A stretch of 64,000 nucleotides of DNA from Pandoraea faecigallinarum. Lineage in GTDB: Bacteria > Pseudomonadota > Gammaproteobacteria > Burkholderiales > Burkholderiaceae. This document shows positions 1 to 10,773 of this stretch, one piece after another (positions within the stretch are counted from its first letter, which is position 1; every line of letters begins with the position of its first letter). The position numbers were made by a program, and so were the translations under genes. The stretch is from the NCBI RefSeq assembly GCF_001029105.3, contig NZ_CP011807.3, forward strand, positions 1,054,001 to 1,118,000. The letters are read 5' to 3'. The notes beneath the pieces were generated by a model. The model ran no database searches and was not told the DNA's origin. It worked only from the letters and a program-made list of their open reading frames with translations.

Positions 1-527
1 ATGATGCCGAACGTGACGTGCAGCCCGTGCGTGCCGACCAGCGTGAAGAACGACGACAGGAAGGCACTGCGCCACGGGCCGGCGCCTTCGTGAATCAGGT
101 TGGCGAACTCGTACAGTTCCAGCGAGAGGAATGCCGCACCGAGAACGCCCGTCACGACGAGCCAGCCCGTCACGGCGCTCTGGCGGCGCCGTTGCATCTC
201 CAGCATCGCAAACCCATACGTGATCGAGGAGAGCAGCAGGAACGTGGTGTTCACCGCGACGAGCGGCAGTTCGAACAATTCCGCGCCGGTCGGCCCGCCC
301 GCGTAATTGCGTCCGAGCACGCCGTATGCCGCGAACAGGCAGGCGAAGACGAGACAGTCGCTCATCAGATAAATCCAGAAGCCGAGCAACGTGCCACCCG
401 GCGGGTGGTAGTCGCTCGTCATCATGAATTGCAATTCGCCCTCGCGCGGCGGCGCGCAGGCCGGGGCGTGGGCGCCGCCGCCGAGCGGGGCGCCGCCAGC
501 CGGGAAGGTTGCGGTCGTATCAGACAT
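1..527 (-). CDS. cyoC: Cytochrome bo ubiquinol oxidase subunit III, partial (3' end beyond window)
   Basis: Subunit III of the haem-copper quinol oxidase in the inner membrane. About 175 codons are visible and the gene runs off the left edge. The ATG at 527 overlaps the cyoB stop by 8 bases. After a Gly/Ala/Pro-rich N-terminus the product reads [20 protein letters not shown], then [13 protein letters not shown] and [10 protein letters not shown], which match E. coli CyoC closely. It follows cyoA and cyoB in one minus-strand operon. cyoD is presumably just outside the window. Confidence 0.93.
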   Translation of the reverse strand, partial: MSDTTATFPAGGAPLGGGAHAPACAPPREGELQFMMTSDYHPPGGTLLGFWIYLMSDCLVFACLFAAYGVLGRNYAGGPTGAELFELPLVAVNTTFLLLSSITYGFAMLEMQRRRQSAVTGWLVVTGVLGAAFLSLELYEFANLIHEGAGPWRSAFLSSFFTLVGTHGLHVTFGI

Positions 528-2511
528 GCTGGGCGAGCAGTCGCGTGCGCGCTGCCTCCGTGTGTTCGACCTGATCGGCCGGGATGTAGTAGTCGCGGTG
601 ATAGTTGAACGTGTGCCCGATGGCCACGGCAAGCAGCGCAACGAACGCCACGATCACCACCAGCCACATGTGCCAGATGAGCCCGAAGCCGCACACCGTT
701 GCGAGCCCGGCGAGGACGATGCCCGCCCCGGTATTCTTTGGCATGTGAATCGGGATGAAACCGTCCATCGGCCGCTTGAAGCCATGCTGCTTCATCTGCC
801 ACCAGGCATCGTTGTCATGGACGAGCGGCGTGAACGCGAAGTTGTAGACCGGCGGCGGCGAGGACGTCGACCATTCCAGCGTACGGCCGCCCCACGGGTC
901 GCCGGTGTCGTCGCGCAATTGCTCGCGGCGCATGAAGCTCACCACCAACTGGATGATGAAGCAGCCGATGCCGATCGCGATGAGCAACGCGCCTACGGCG
1001 GCGACCTGGAACCAGATCTGCAAGGACATGTCGTCGAAGTGGCTCACACGGCGCGTCACACCCATCAGGCCAAGCAGGTAAAGCGGCATGAACGCGACGT
1101 AAAAGCCGATGAACCAGAACCAGAACGAGCACTTGCCCCAGAACGGATCGAGCTTGTAACCGAAGGTCTTCGGGAACCAGTACGTAATGGCCGCCATGAT
1201 CCCGAAGATCACGCCGCCGATGATGACGTTGTGGAAGTGGGCGATGAGAAACAGACCGTTGTGCAGCGAGAAGTCCGCGGGCGGCACGGCGAGCAGCACG
1301 CCGGTCATGCCGCCGATCACGAACGTGACCATGAAGCCGACCGTCCAGAGCATCGGCACTTCGAAGTGGATCCGCCCGCGATACATCGTGAACAGCCAGT
1401 TGAACATTTTCGCCCCGGTCGGTATCGAGATGATCATCGTCGTGATACCGAAGAACGAGTTCACGCTGGCGCCCGAGCCCATCGTGAAGAAGTGGTGCAG
1501 CCACACGAGATACGACAGCACCGTGATCACGACCGTGGCGTACACCATCGAGGCATAACCGAACAGCCGCTTGCCGGAGAACGTGGCGACGACTTCCGAG
1601 AACACGCCGAACACCGGCAGCACGAGAATATAGACCTCCGGGTGGCCCCAGATCCAGATCAGGTTCACGTACATCATGGCGTTGCCGCCGAGATCGTTCG
1701 TGAAGAAGTTGGTGCCGGCGTAGCGGTCGAGCGCAAGCAGTGCGAGCACGGCGGTGAGCACCGGGAAGGCGGCGACGATCAGCACATTGGTGCACAGCGA
1801 CGTCCACGTGAACACCGGCATGCGCATCATCGTCATGCCCGGTGCGCGCATCTTCACGATGGTCACAAGCAGGTTGATGCCCGAGAGCAGCGTGCCGACC
1901 CCGGCGATCTGCAACGCCCATATGTAGTAATCGACGCCCACGTCGGGGCTTTGCAGCACGCCGGACAATGGTGGATAGGCCAGCCAGCCGGTACGGGCGA
2001 ATTCGCCGACGAAGAGCGACATCATCACGAGCACCGCGCCGCTCGTGGTCATCCAGAAGCTGAAGTTGTTGAGGAACGGGAAGGCCACGTCCCGCGCGCC
2101 GATCTGCAACGGCACCACGAAGTTCATGAGGCCGGTGACGAGCGGCATCGCCACGAAGAAGATCATGATCACGCCGTGGGCGGTGAAGATCTGATCGTAG
2201 TGGTGCGGCGGCAGATAGCCCATGTTGTCGCCGAACGACACCGCCTGCTGCATGCGCATCATGGCGGCGTCGGCAAAGCCGCGCAGCAACATGACGATGC
2301 CCAGAATCACGTACATGATGCCGATCTTCTTGTGATCGATGCTCGTGAACCACTCGCGCCAGAGGTAACCCCACAACTTGAAGTAAGTGATGGCGCCCAG
2401 CACGACGATGCCCCCGATCGCCACCCCCGCAAAGGTCGCGATGAGGATCGGTTCGTGGTACGGGATCGCCTCTAGCGTGAGGCGGCCGAAGATCAGCTTG
2501 ACGATATCCAT
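520..2511 (-). CDS. cyoB: Cytochrome bo ubiquinol oxidase subunit I
   Basis: Catalytic subunit I of the bo3-type oxidase: it oxidises ubiquinol, reduces O2 to water and pumps protons. The 663-residue product aligns almost end to end with E. coli CyoB, including LTSxDHKxxGIMY-type, [34 protein letters not shown] (Cu-B histidine and cross-linked Tyr region), WLHHFFTMG and [12 protein letters not shown] segments that carry the haem and copper ligands. I chose the ATG at 2511 because [11 protein letters not shown] matches the family start. A TTG ten codons upstream is possible but adds non-conserved residues. It is cotranscribed with cyoA (81-base gap) and cyoC (overlap). Confidence 0.96.
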   Translation of the reverse strand: MDIVKLIFGRLTLEAIPYHEPILIATFAGVAIGGIVVLGAITYFKLWGYLWREWFTSIDHKKIGIMYVILGIVMLLRGFADAAMMRMQQAVSFGDNMGYLPPHHYDQIFTAHGVIMIFFVAMPLVTGLMNFVVPLQIGARDVAFPFLNNFSFWMTTSGAVLVMMSLFVGEFARTGWLAYPPLSGVLQSPDVGVDYYIWALQIAGVGTLLSGINLLVTIVKMRAPGMTMMRMPVFTWTSLCTNVLIVAAFPVLTAVLALLALDRYAGTNFFTNDLGGNAMMYVNLIWIWGHPEVYILVLPVFGVFSEVVATFSGKRLFGYASMVYATVVITVLSYLVWLHHFFTMGSGASVNSFFGITTMIISIPTGAKMFNWLFTMYRGRIHFEVPMLWTVGFMVTFVIGGMTGVLLAVPPADFSLHNGLFLIAHFHNVIIGGVIFGIMAAITYWFPKTFGYKLDPFWGKCSFWFWFIGFYVAFMPLYLLGLMGVTRRVSHFDDMSLQIWFQVAAVGALLIAIGIGCFIIQLVVSFMRREQLRDDTGDPWGGRTLEWSTSSPPPVYNFAFTPLVHDNDAWWQMKQHGFKRPMDGFIPIHMPKNTGAGIVLAGLATVCGFGLIWHMWLVVIVAFVALLAVAIGHTFNYHRDYYIPADQVEHTEAARTRLLAQHV

Positions 2512-2591
2512 AAGCTCGAACCTGGGATCATTCGCGCACAAGGCGCGTCATTGTCGAGGGTGGGCGCGGCGTGCCGTAGCGCACTCGTGCC

Positions 2592-3644
2592 TCACTGCGC
2601 AAGCGCGGCACCGGGCGCGCGCTGCGTGTCCGCCGCGAATTGCACGGTGTTGCGCGCCGTGCACATGGCGTCCGAGAGCAGGGCTGCGGCGGCATCGGTG
2701 GCGCCGGGAGTGCGCGACCGCGCCCGGCTGGCATGCGAGTGATTGGGCTGCCCCATCATGTCCTTAAGACAGGGTTGCCCCGATTGCACGCAACGGTTCA
2801 GAATCGCGTCGTAGAGGTCGGGGGCGACATCGGCGTAGTACTTCACCGGGACCCATTCGCTCGGTTTCGCGAGCGCCTCGTACTTGTCACGCGAGAGATT
2901 TTCACCCTTCGCTCTGACCTGCTTCACCCACGCGTCGAATTCGTCTGCGGTCATGCCACGGAACTTGAAGCGCATGCCCGAGAAACCGGCACCGCTGTAG
3001 TTCGCGGAGAAGCCGTCGTAGACGCCTGGCTTGTTCACGACCGCATGCAGCTTCGTCTCCATGCCCGGCATGGCATAGATCTGACCGGCCAGTGCGGGGA
3101 CGAAGAACGAATTCATCATCGTCGTCGACGTGAGTTCGAAACGGATCGGCCGGTCCACGGGCGCGGCGAGTTCGTTCACCGTCGCGATGCCCTGATCGGG
3201 ATAGAAAAACAGCCACTTCCAGTCCATGGCCACTACCTGCACGGTGAGCGGGCGGGTGTCGGGCGGCACGTCGCGCTTGGCGTCGATGCGTTCAAGCGGC
3301 CGGTAAGGGTCGAGCTTGTGCGTGCTGACCCAGGTGAGCGCGCCGAGCGCGATGATGATGAGTAGCGGCGCGGCCCAGATCAGCAGTTCGAGCAGCGTCG
3401 AGTGATCCCACTCGGGGGTATAGACGGCGTTCTTGTTCGAGGCCCGGTATCGCCAGGCGAACAGCAATGTCAGCACGATCACCGGAACGATGATCAGCAA
3501 CATCAGAATGGTGGAAATGATGATGATGTCCCGCTGCCTTACCGCGAGATCTCCCGAGGGCGACATCAAGACGGTATTGCAGCCGGACAGCAGCGCGAGG
3601 GCGGGGAGCAAAAGTACCCCGCGAAGGAACTTGGGGGAAGTCAT
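2592..3644 (-). CDS. cyoA: Cytochrome bo ubiquinol oxidase subunit II
   Basis: Subunit II of the quinol oxidase, a lipoprotein with two membrane helices and a periplasmic cupredoxin-like domain. The 350-residue product has a lipobox (LLSGC, Cys near residue 22), helices around 40-65 and 85-105, then VVAMDWKWLFFYPDQGIATVNE and FFVPALAGQIYAMPGMET. The Cu-A ligands of cytochrome c oxidases are absent, as expected for a quinol oxidase. The C-terminal ~50 residues after the conserved QPCLKDMMG-type end are Ala/Arg rich and not conserved. First gene of the cyo operon, divergent from an MFS gene. Confidence 0.95.
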   Translation of the reverse strand: MTSPKFLRGVLLLPALALLSGCNTVLMSPSGDLAVRQRDIIIISTILMLLIIVPVIVLTLLFAWRYRASNKNAVYTPEWDHSTLLELLIWAAPLLIIIALGALTWVSTHKLDPYRPLERIDAKRDVPPDTRPLTVQVVAMDWKWLFFYPDQGIATVNELAAPVDRPIRFELTSTTMMNSFFVPALAGQIYAMPGMETKLHAVVNKPGVYDGFSANYSGAGFSGMRFKFRGMTADEFDAWVKQVRAKGENLSRDKYEALAKPSEWVPVKYYADVAPDLYDAILNRCVQSGQPCLKDMMGQPNHSHASRARSRTPGATDAAAALLSDAMCTARNTVQFAADTQRAPGAALAQ

Positions 3645-3712
3645 GCTGCGATCGATGGAACCGTAGCCTCAGACCGTACCCATCATGGACTCCCCCTTCC
3701 CATGCATCAATT

Positions 3713-3726
3713 TAGGGTAAACCCTA
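3713..3726. promoter_or_regulatory. Palindrome TAGGGT-AA-ACCCTA between cyoA and the MFS gene
   Basis: Perfect 6-bp arms around two bases, in the 160-base divergent spacer between cyoA (minus) and the MFS gene (plus). Its place suggests an operator acting on one or both promoters. The cognate regulator cannot be named from the sequence. Confidence 0.35.
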
Positions 3727-3804
3727 TGGCGGCGACTCGCGATACCTGCGATGCTTTTCTGGCACGAGTGTGATCGTCATCCCGATCCGCGAGGGGGTCC
3801 GACA

Positions 3805-5139
3805 ATGTCAAGCAGTGCTCATCATTCGCCGACGCCGCCAGGCGTACCCGCCGCGCCGACGGCGCACGATCACGGTAGCAAGTCCCGTATCGCGCCGGAG
3901 GAAATCGCGGTTGGCGTCGTCGTCGGACGCGCCTCGGAGTACTTCGACTTCTTTGTGTTCGGCATCGCAGCGGTTCTGGTCTTCCCGCACGTTTTCTTCC
4001 CGTTCGCCGACGGCCTGCATGGCCTGCTGTACTCCTTCACGATCTTCTCCTTCGCCTTCATTTCACGCCCGTTCGGCACCGCGCTCTTCATGAATGTGCA
4101 GCGCCGCTGGGGGCGCAGCGTGAAGCTGACCGCCGCGTTGTTCGTGCTGGGCACGGCAACGGCCGGTATGGCTTTCCTGCCGGGGCATGCGGTGCTCGGC
4201 GACCGTGCGATCTGGCTGCTCGCGTTCTTCCGTTTGTTGCAGGGCATCGGTTTCGGCGGTTCGTGGGACGGTTTGCCGTCGCTGCTTGCGATGAACGCGC
4301 CGCCGCAGCGGCGTGGCTGGTATTCGATGATGGGGCAGTTGGGCGCACCCATCGGTTTCATCATCGCCGCCTCGCTGTTCCTGTTCCTTCACTGGAGTCT
4401 GGAGCCGGACGACTTCCTGACGTGGGGCTGGCGCTATCCGTTCTACGTCGCATTTGCCGTGAACGTGGTGGCGCTCTTCGCGCGGCTGCGGCTGGTGGTC
4501 ACGCACGAATACACAGCCATGCTCGAAGAGGGGCAACTGGAGCCGATCAGCACGCGTGAAATGGTGCGCTCGCAGGGCTACAACATCTTTCTCGGGGCCT
4601 TCGCCGCGCTCGCGAGCTATGCGCTCTTTCACCTGGTGACGGTGTTCCCGCTGTCGTGGGTTTCGCTGCAAAACACGCAGGACCTGAACAGTGTGCTCAT
4701 CGTGCAACTATGCGGTGCGGTGATCGCGATCGTCTGCACCGTGATTTCCGGGCGCATTGCGGACCGCATCGGCCGCCGGACCACGTTGGGACTGTTCGCC
4801 ATCTTCATCGCCATCTTCGCCCTGTTTGCGCCGGTGCTCATGGGCGGCGGATCGGCAGGGCAGGACATCTTCATTCTGGTCGGCTTCGGATTGCTCGGCC
4901 TGTCGTACGGGCAGGCGGCGGGCACCGTGACGTCGAATTTCGAGCAACGCTTTCGCTACACGGGGGCGGCGCTCACCACCGACTTCGCGTGGCTGCTGGG
5001 GGCCGCGTTCGCTCCGCTCGTCGCTCTGGGCTTGTCGGCGGAGTTCGGTCTGATCGCCGTGAGCGGCTATCTTCTGTCCGGCGCCGTGTGCACCTTGCTG
5101 GCACTGCGCATCAACAAGGCACTGGAAACGCGAGACTGA
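3805..5139 (+). CDS. MFS transporter, metabolite:H+ symporter (MHS) type
   Basis: A 444-residue inner-membrane carrier with about 12 hydrophobic segments. The FDFFVFGIAAVLVFP first helix, ISRPFGTALF loop and GRIADRIGRR between helices are typical of the MHS branch (proline/betaine, alpha-ketoglutarate, shikimate carriers). The substrate cannot be read from sequence. The ATG at 3805 sits 7 bases after a strong GAGGGGG ribosome site; an upstream ATG (3751) lacks one. It is divergent from cyoABC and convergent with the LysR gene at 5142, almost touching it. Confidence 0.85.
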   Translation: MSSSAHHSPTPPGVPAAPTAHDHGSKSRIAPEEIAVGVVVGRASEYFDFFVFGIAAVLVFPHVFFPFADGLHGLLYSFTIFSFAFISRPFGTALFMNVQRRWGRSVKLTAALFVLGTATAGMAFLPGHAVLGDRAIWLLAFFRLLQGIGFGGSWDGLPSLLAMNAPPQRRGWYSMMGQLGAPIGFIIAASLFLFLHWSLEPDDFLTWGWRYPFYVAFAVNVVALFARLRLVVTHEYTAMLEEGQLEPISTREMVRSQGYNIFLGAFAALASYALFHLVTVFPLSWVSLQNTQDLNSVLIVQLCGAVIAIVCTVISGRIADRIGRRTTLGLFAIFIAIFALFAPVLMGGGSAGQDIFILVGFGLLGLSYGQAAGTVTSNFEQRFRYTGAALTTDFAWLLGAAFAPLVALGLSAEFGLIAVSGYLLSGAVCTLLALRINKALETRD

Positions 5140-5141
5140 CG

Positions 5142-6011
5142 TCACGCGTCGTTGAGCATGTCGGCGATGGCCGAGGTGATGTTGTGCGTGCGCGAGTCGT
5201 GTTCGCGGTGAATCATGCCGACATGGCGCAACAACGGCGGCTCGGCAATCGGCACGATGCGCAGCAGCGGGTCCGACAGCCAGTCGCCACGGTGCAATAG
5301 CGGCAGCACGCACACGCCGACGTTCTTGCGCACGAGTGCGACGATCGTCTCAATGGAGTTGAGTTCCAGATACTCCGTCACGCTCAGTCTGGCTGCGCGC
5401 AATGCCTGCTCCACGACGAGACCCGTACGTACGCGGCGATCGAAGCGCAGAAACGGGTGCGCGTCGAGAATGCGCTGCGGATCCGCCTCGGTGACGTCGC
5501 GGTTCACGACCATGACCATCGGCTCGGTGTACAGCGGTGTCCACACCAGCCCGTCGGCGCGGGCATCGTCGGCGCGGGCGACCACGGCCGCAATGTCCAC
5601 TTCACCCTGCTCGACGAGTTCGGTCAGTTCGTCCGAACGCGCGGAGGTCAGCCGCACGTCCAGACGCGGATGCGCCGTCTTGAGCTCGGCAACGACCAGC
5701 GACAACGCGCCGATGACCGACACCACGGCGCCAATGGTCACGGGACCCTGCATGGCGTCGATGGGCGCGGCGGTCAACTCTGCGGTCAGCGCCAGTATCT
5801 GTTCGACGCGAGGAAACAGCTCACGCCCCTGACGCGTGAGCGCGACCTGTCGTCCCCGCCGGTCGAACAATCGCTGCCCGACAGCGTCTTCCAGACCGCG
5901 CATCTGCAAACTCACAGCCGCCTGCGTGAGCGCGGCGCGCTCCGCGGCGGCGGCGAACGAGCCGGTTTGCGCTACCAGCCGGAACGTCTTCAACATGCGC
6001 AGGGTCAGCAT
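5142..6011 (-). CDS. LysR-family transcriptional regulator
   Basis: A 289-residue LTTR: N-terminal winged HTH (residues ~1-65; LKTFRLVAQTGSFAAAAERAALTQAAVS, with DNA-recognition helix QAAVSLQMRGLE) and a periplasmic-binding-fold effector domain. It is divergent from the peptide ABC operon across a 122-base spacer that holds a perfect AT-rich palindrome. By position it probably controls the ABC transporter and gamma-glutamyltransferase genes; the effector is unknown. The start ATG at 6011 has no strong ribosome site; an ATG five codons in is the alternative. Confidence 0.85.
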   Translation of the reverse strand: MLTLRMLKTFRLVAQTGSFAAAAERAALTQAAVSLQMRGLEDAVGQRLFDRRGRQVALTRQGRELFPRVEQILALTAELTAAPIDAMQGPVTIGAVVSVIGALSLVVAELKTAHPRLDVRLTSARSDELTELVEQGEVDIAAVVARADDARADGLVWTPLYTEPMVMVVNRDVTEADPQRILDAHPFLRFDRRVRTGLVVEQALRAARLSVTEYLELNSIETIVALVRKNVGVCVLPLLHRGDWLSDPLLRIVPIAEPPLLRHVGMIHREHDSRTHNITSAIADMLNDA

Positions 6012-6039
6012 TTGGGGCGTAAAAATAATTTAAGCTTGA

Positions 6040-6063
6040 AAAAGAAATATTAATATTTCTTTT
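6040..6063. promoter_or_regulatory. 24-bp perfect palindrome, candidate LysR operator
   Basis: Twelve-base arms AAAAGAAATATT / AATATTTCTTTT meet without a spacer, in an otherwise GC-rich genome. It lies midway between a LysR gene and the first ATPase gene of the peptide importer. Its length and symmetry fit a regulator binding site. A transcription terminator is unlikely there because both flanking genes are transcribed outwards. Confidence 0.5.
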
Positions 6064-6133
6064 CGGTGCGCGGGAGACATAATCGTGTCATGCACATCCC
6101 TCATGACCGGATGGCTTACCACACAACGCGCCC

Positions 6134-7158
<1,025 letters not shown>

Positions 7159-7162
<4 letters not shown>

Positions 7163-8256
7163 ATCATCCCACGCCCATTCTGGAAGCCCGCGATCTGACG
7201 AAGCACTTCGGCGGGCGTCGCGTCGGCTTTTCGCGCGCCCCGACCGTGTATGCGGTCAACGGCGTGTCGTTCGCGGTGCAGGCGGGTGAGACATTCGCCA
7301 TCGTGGGCGAGTCCGGCTGCGGCAAGTCGACTCTTGGTCGCCTGTTGCTGCGCCTGCTCGACGCCACGCGCGGTCAGGTGCGCTATCGGGGTGAAGACAT
7401 CATGACGCTGAGCGCGGGCGCGATGCGGCGTCTGCGGCGCGAACTTCAGATCATCTTCCAGGACCCGTTCGCATCGCTCAATCCGAGCATGACCGTGGGC
7501 GGTCTCATCGGCGAGCCGATTGCGCTGCATGGTCTCGCGCATGGACGCGCCAAAGACGAACGTGTCGCGCAGTTGCTGCGCACCGTAGGCCTGCAACCCG
7601 ATTACGCCCAGCGTTTTCCTCACGAGTTCTCCGGTGGTCAGCGTCAGCGCATCGGTATTGCCCGTGCTCTGGCCGGGGAGCCGAGCGTCATCATCGGCGA
7701 CGAACCGGTCTCGGCGCTAGACGTTTCCGTGCAAGCTCAGGTCATCAATCTGCTCGAACGGCTCAAACACGACTTCGGCCTGACGCTCGTCATGGTCGCG
7801 CACGATCTGGCGGTGATCCGTCACATGAGCGACCGCGTGGCGGTGATGTACCTCGGCGAAATCGTCGAACTGGCCAGCGCCGACGCGCTCTTCGACAATC
7901 CATTGCATCCGTATACGCAGGCGTTGCTTCAGGCGATTCCCGCGAGCCGCCCGCACCTTCGCCGCGAGCGTGCGCCGCTCGGTGGCGAACTGCCGAGTCC
8001 GACCGCGCCGCCGCCCGGATGCCGCTTCCATCCGCGTTGTCCGCACGCGCGCGACGCGTGCCGGAAACAGGCGCCGATCACCGAAGTGCTGCCCGGCGCT
8101 CGCCAGATCGCCTGCCATTTCTGGCGCGAGATTCAGAACGCCGGGGCCAGTCCCGCACGGGCCGCCGCGCCGAGCGAAAAACTGGGCGAGCGTCTCGCGT
8201 TGTATCGCGCACGGCAGGCACGGACCGGCGCCGACGCCAGCCCGGCCGGCGCATAA
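7159..8256 (+). CDS. Peptide ABC transporter ATP-binding protein (DppF/OppF type)
   Basis: Second ATPase, 365 residues, the usual partner of a DppD-type subunit. Motifs: Walker [10 protein letters not shown]-loop [12 protein letters not shown], signature FSGGQRQR, Walker [13 protein letters not shown], switch AHDL, then the oligopeptide C-terminal extension with [14 protein letters not shown]. The start at 7159 is fixed by the ATGA overlap with the preceding gene. The last ~45 residues are Ala-rich and not conserved. Confidence 0.93.
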
Positions 8257-8299
8257 GAGCATTCTCACAACACCTTCACACAGACAAGGGATCACACGC

Positions 8300-9802
8300 A
8301 TGCGCAACGTTCTGCTCGATCTTGTAGTGGCGGCGGCTTTGAGCACCGGCACGGCTTCTGCGATGGCGCAAACCACGCTGCGCATCGGTTTGCAGGAAGA
8401 CATCGGTTCGCTCGATCCCGCGCGCAGTTCGCAGGTCGTCGACCGCATGGTGCTGCGCTCGCTGTGCAGCTCGCTCGTGGACATCGGCACCGATCTGAAG
8501 TTCGTGCCGATGCTCGCCACCGCCTGGAACGTGAGTTCGGACAACAAGACGTGGACGTTCAAGCTGCGCAAGGGGGTGAAGTTCCACGACGACGAACCGT
8601 TCAACGCGGCCGCGGTGAAGGCCAACCTCGACCGGGCGCGCAGTATGCCCGCGAGCAACCGCAAGAGCGAGCTTTCGTCCATCGACCACATCGACGTCGT
8701 GGACGATACGACCGTCAACATCGTGCTCAAGACGCCGGACTCGGCCCTGCTCGCCACGCTATCCGACCGCGCAGGCATGATGCTCGCGCCGAAGTCGCTG
8801 AAGGACGACGCTGCCGTGCAGTCGCATCCGGTGTGCTCGGGCCCGTACAAATTCGTGCAGCGCGTGCAGAACGACCGCGTGGTGCTGGAGAAATTCGCCG
8901 GCTTCTGGGAAGCCGACAAGTACCCGATCCAGAAGGTCGTTTATCTGCCGATTCCCGACACCACGGTGCGATTGGCGAACGTACGCTCGGGCTCGCTCGA
9001 CATGCTGGAACGCCTCTCGCCGTCCGACGTGAAGTCCGTCAAGCGCGACACCAACCTCACGTTCATTTCGATGGACGGGCTGGGCTATTACGGCCTGACG
9101 TTCAACGTTGCGGCCAACGCCAACAAGGCGCTGCGCGACAAGCGCGTGCGTCAGGCCTTCGATCTGTCGATCGATCGCGAGGCCATCAATCAGGTGATCG
9201 GCGGCGGCATCTTCACGCCGGCGAATCAGGCGCTGCCGCGTTCGGGCCAGTACTACGACACGTCGATCAAGACGACGAAGCGCGACGTCGCCAAAGCGAA
9301 AGCACTCCTCAAGTCGGCCGGGTTCGAGAAAGTCGACGTGACGCTGAGCTTCGGCAACAACACTGTCTCGAACCAGATGGCGCAGATGTTGCAGGCGATG
9401 CTCGCCGATTCGGGCATCACGCTCAAGCTGCGTCCGATGGACTACGCGGCGGCGCTCGACGCGGCGCATCGCGGCGACTTCGACGTGCTGTACAACGGCT
9501 GGTCGGGCCGTGTGGACCCGGACGGCAATCTGCATCAGTTCGTCTCGTGCAAGGGCAATCTGAATTACGGCCAGTACTGCAACGCCGAAGTCGACAGGCT
9601 GCTGGGCGAGGCGCGCGTGAAATCGACGGTGGCCGAGCGCAAGCCGCTGTACGACGCCGCGAACAAGATCCTCTCCGAAGACGATCCGATCCTGTATCTG
9701 TACGTGCAGCCGTGGCCGTACGTGCTCACGAAGAAGGTGCAGGGTTTCGTCGCCTATCCGGACGGCCTCATCCGCCTGCGTGGCGTGAGCCTCAAGGGCT
9801 GA
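8300..9802 (+). CDS. Periplasmic peptide-binding protein (SBP family 5)
   Basis: Solute-binding protein of the importer: binds the ligand in the periplasm and delivers it to the permeases. 500 residues, with a cleavable signal peptide (MRNVLLDLVVAAALSTGTASAMA, cut before QTTLRIG). The mature protein shows family features: DPARSSQVVDRMVLRSLCSSLV, WTFKLRKGVKFHDDEPFNAAAVKANLDR, VCSGPYKF, and RVRQAFDLSIDREAINQ. A ribosome site ACAAGGG precedes the ATG by 9 bases. The likely cargo, from the adjacent gamma-glutamyltransferase, is glutathione or gamma-glutamyl peptides, but the fold also carries other peptides. Confidence 0.92.
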   Translation: MRNVLLDLVVAAALSTGTASAMAQTTLRIGLQEDIGSLDPARSSQVVDRMVLRSLCSSLVDIGTDLKFVPMLATAWNVSSDNKTWTFKLRKGVKFHDDEPFNAAAVKANLDRARSMPASNRKSELSSIDHIDVVDDTTVNIVLKTPDSALLATLSDRAGMMLAPKSLKDDAAVQSHPVCSGPYKFVQRVQNDRVVLEKFAGFWEADKYPIQKVVYLPIPDTTVRLANVRSGSLDMLERLSPSDVKSVKRDTNLTFISMDGLGYYGLTFNVAANANKALRDKRVRQAFDLSIDREAINQVIGGGIFTPANQALPRSGQYYDTSIKTTKRDVAKAKALLKSAGFEKVDVTLSFGNNTVSNQMAQMLQAMLADSGITLKLRPMDYAAALDAAHRGDFDVLYNGWSGRVDPDGNLHQFVSCKGNLNYGQYCNAEVDRLLGEARVKSTVAERKPLYDAANKILSEDDPILYLYVQPWPYVLTKKVQGFVAYPDGLIRLRGVSLKG

Positions 9803-9815
9803 GGGAGCGGCCGTC

Positions 9816-10760
9816 ATGTTGCGCCTCGTCGCCCATCGTGCACTGGTCGCGATTCCCACGCTCGTCATTGTGTCGATGATGATCTTCGGGCTTCAGAAGA
9901 TGTTGCCCGGCGATCCCGTGCTCGCGATGGCGGGCGAGGATCAGAATCCGCAAGTCATCGCCGCGCTTCGCGAAAAGTACCACCTCGACAAGCCGTTGCC
10001 CACACAGTATGCGCTGTGGATCGGCAATGTGCTGCACGGTGATCTCGGCAACTCGCTGCGCACGGGCGAGCCCGTCACGTCGCTCATCGCGCAAAAATTA
10101 CCCGTCACGCTGCAACTGGCGACATTCGGGCTGGCGATCGCGATCGGCATCGGCATTCCGCTGGGCATTCTGTCGGCGGCCAATCGCGGCCGCGCCATCG
10201 ACTATGGATCGAACGTGCTGGCGCTCTCGGGCATGTCGATCCCCAACTTCTGGTTGGGCATTCTGCTGATCTTTCTGGTGTCGGTCCGTTGGCAGTTGCT
10301 GCCGTCGTCGGGCTACGTGCCGCCGGGCGAGGATTTGTGGATGAGCTTCAAGACGATGGTGATGCCTGCGTTCGTGCTGGGCGCGGCGCTGGGCGCGCAA
10401 CTGATGCGTCACACGCGCAGCGCGATGCTCGGCGTGCTGCGCACCGATTACATCCGGACCGCGCGTGCGAAGGGGCTGCTGCGCGGCACAGTGGTGCTCA
10501 AACATGCCTTTCGCAATGCCCTGATTCCGATCGTCACGGTGCTGGCCCTGCTGTTCGGCGAGTTGCTTGCCGGCGCCGTGCTCACGGAGCAGGTTTTCAC
10601 GATTCCGGGTTTCGGCAAGCTGGTGGTCGACGCGGTGTTCAACCGCGACTATGCCGTGGTGCAGGGAGTCGTGCTGGTTACCGCCGTGAGCTTCATCGTG
10701 CTGAATCTGCTGGCCGACGTGCTGTACGTCCTGCTCAACCCGCGCCTGCGCCGCGCCTGA
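9816..10760 (+). CDS. Peptide ABC transporter permease (DppB/GsiC type)
   Basis: Inner-membrane permease of 314 residues, with six predicted helices. It has the family start (HRALVAIPTLVIVSMMIFGLQKMLPGDP) and the ATPase-coupling EAA-like loop RTARAKGLLRGTVVLKHAFRNALIP. It follows the binding protein by 13 bases and pairs with the next gene product. Confidence 0.93.
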   Translation: MLRLVAHRALVAIPTLVIVSMMIFGLQKMLPGDPVLAMAGEDQNPQVIAALREKYHLDKPLPTQYALWIGNVLHGDLGNSLRTGEPVTSLIAQKLPVTLQLATFGLAIAIGIGIPLGILSAANRGRAIDYGSNVLALSGMSIPNFWLGILLIFLVSVRWQLLPSSGYVPPGEDLWMSFKTMVMPAFVLGAALGAQLMRHTRSAMLGVLRTDYIRTARAKGLLRGTVVLKHAFRNALIPIVTVLALLFGELLAGAVLTEQVFTIPGFGKLVVDAVFNRDYAVVQGVVLVTAVSFIVLNLLADVLYVLLNPRLRRA

Positions 10761-10773
10761 AACTTCTTAGAAC

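Noticed and set aside
424..2475. A 683-codon open frame antisense to cyoB
   Set aside because: It is His/Arg/Asp-rich and has no recognisable domain, while CyoB aligns end to end with E. coli CyoB on the other strand.
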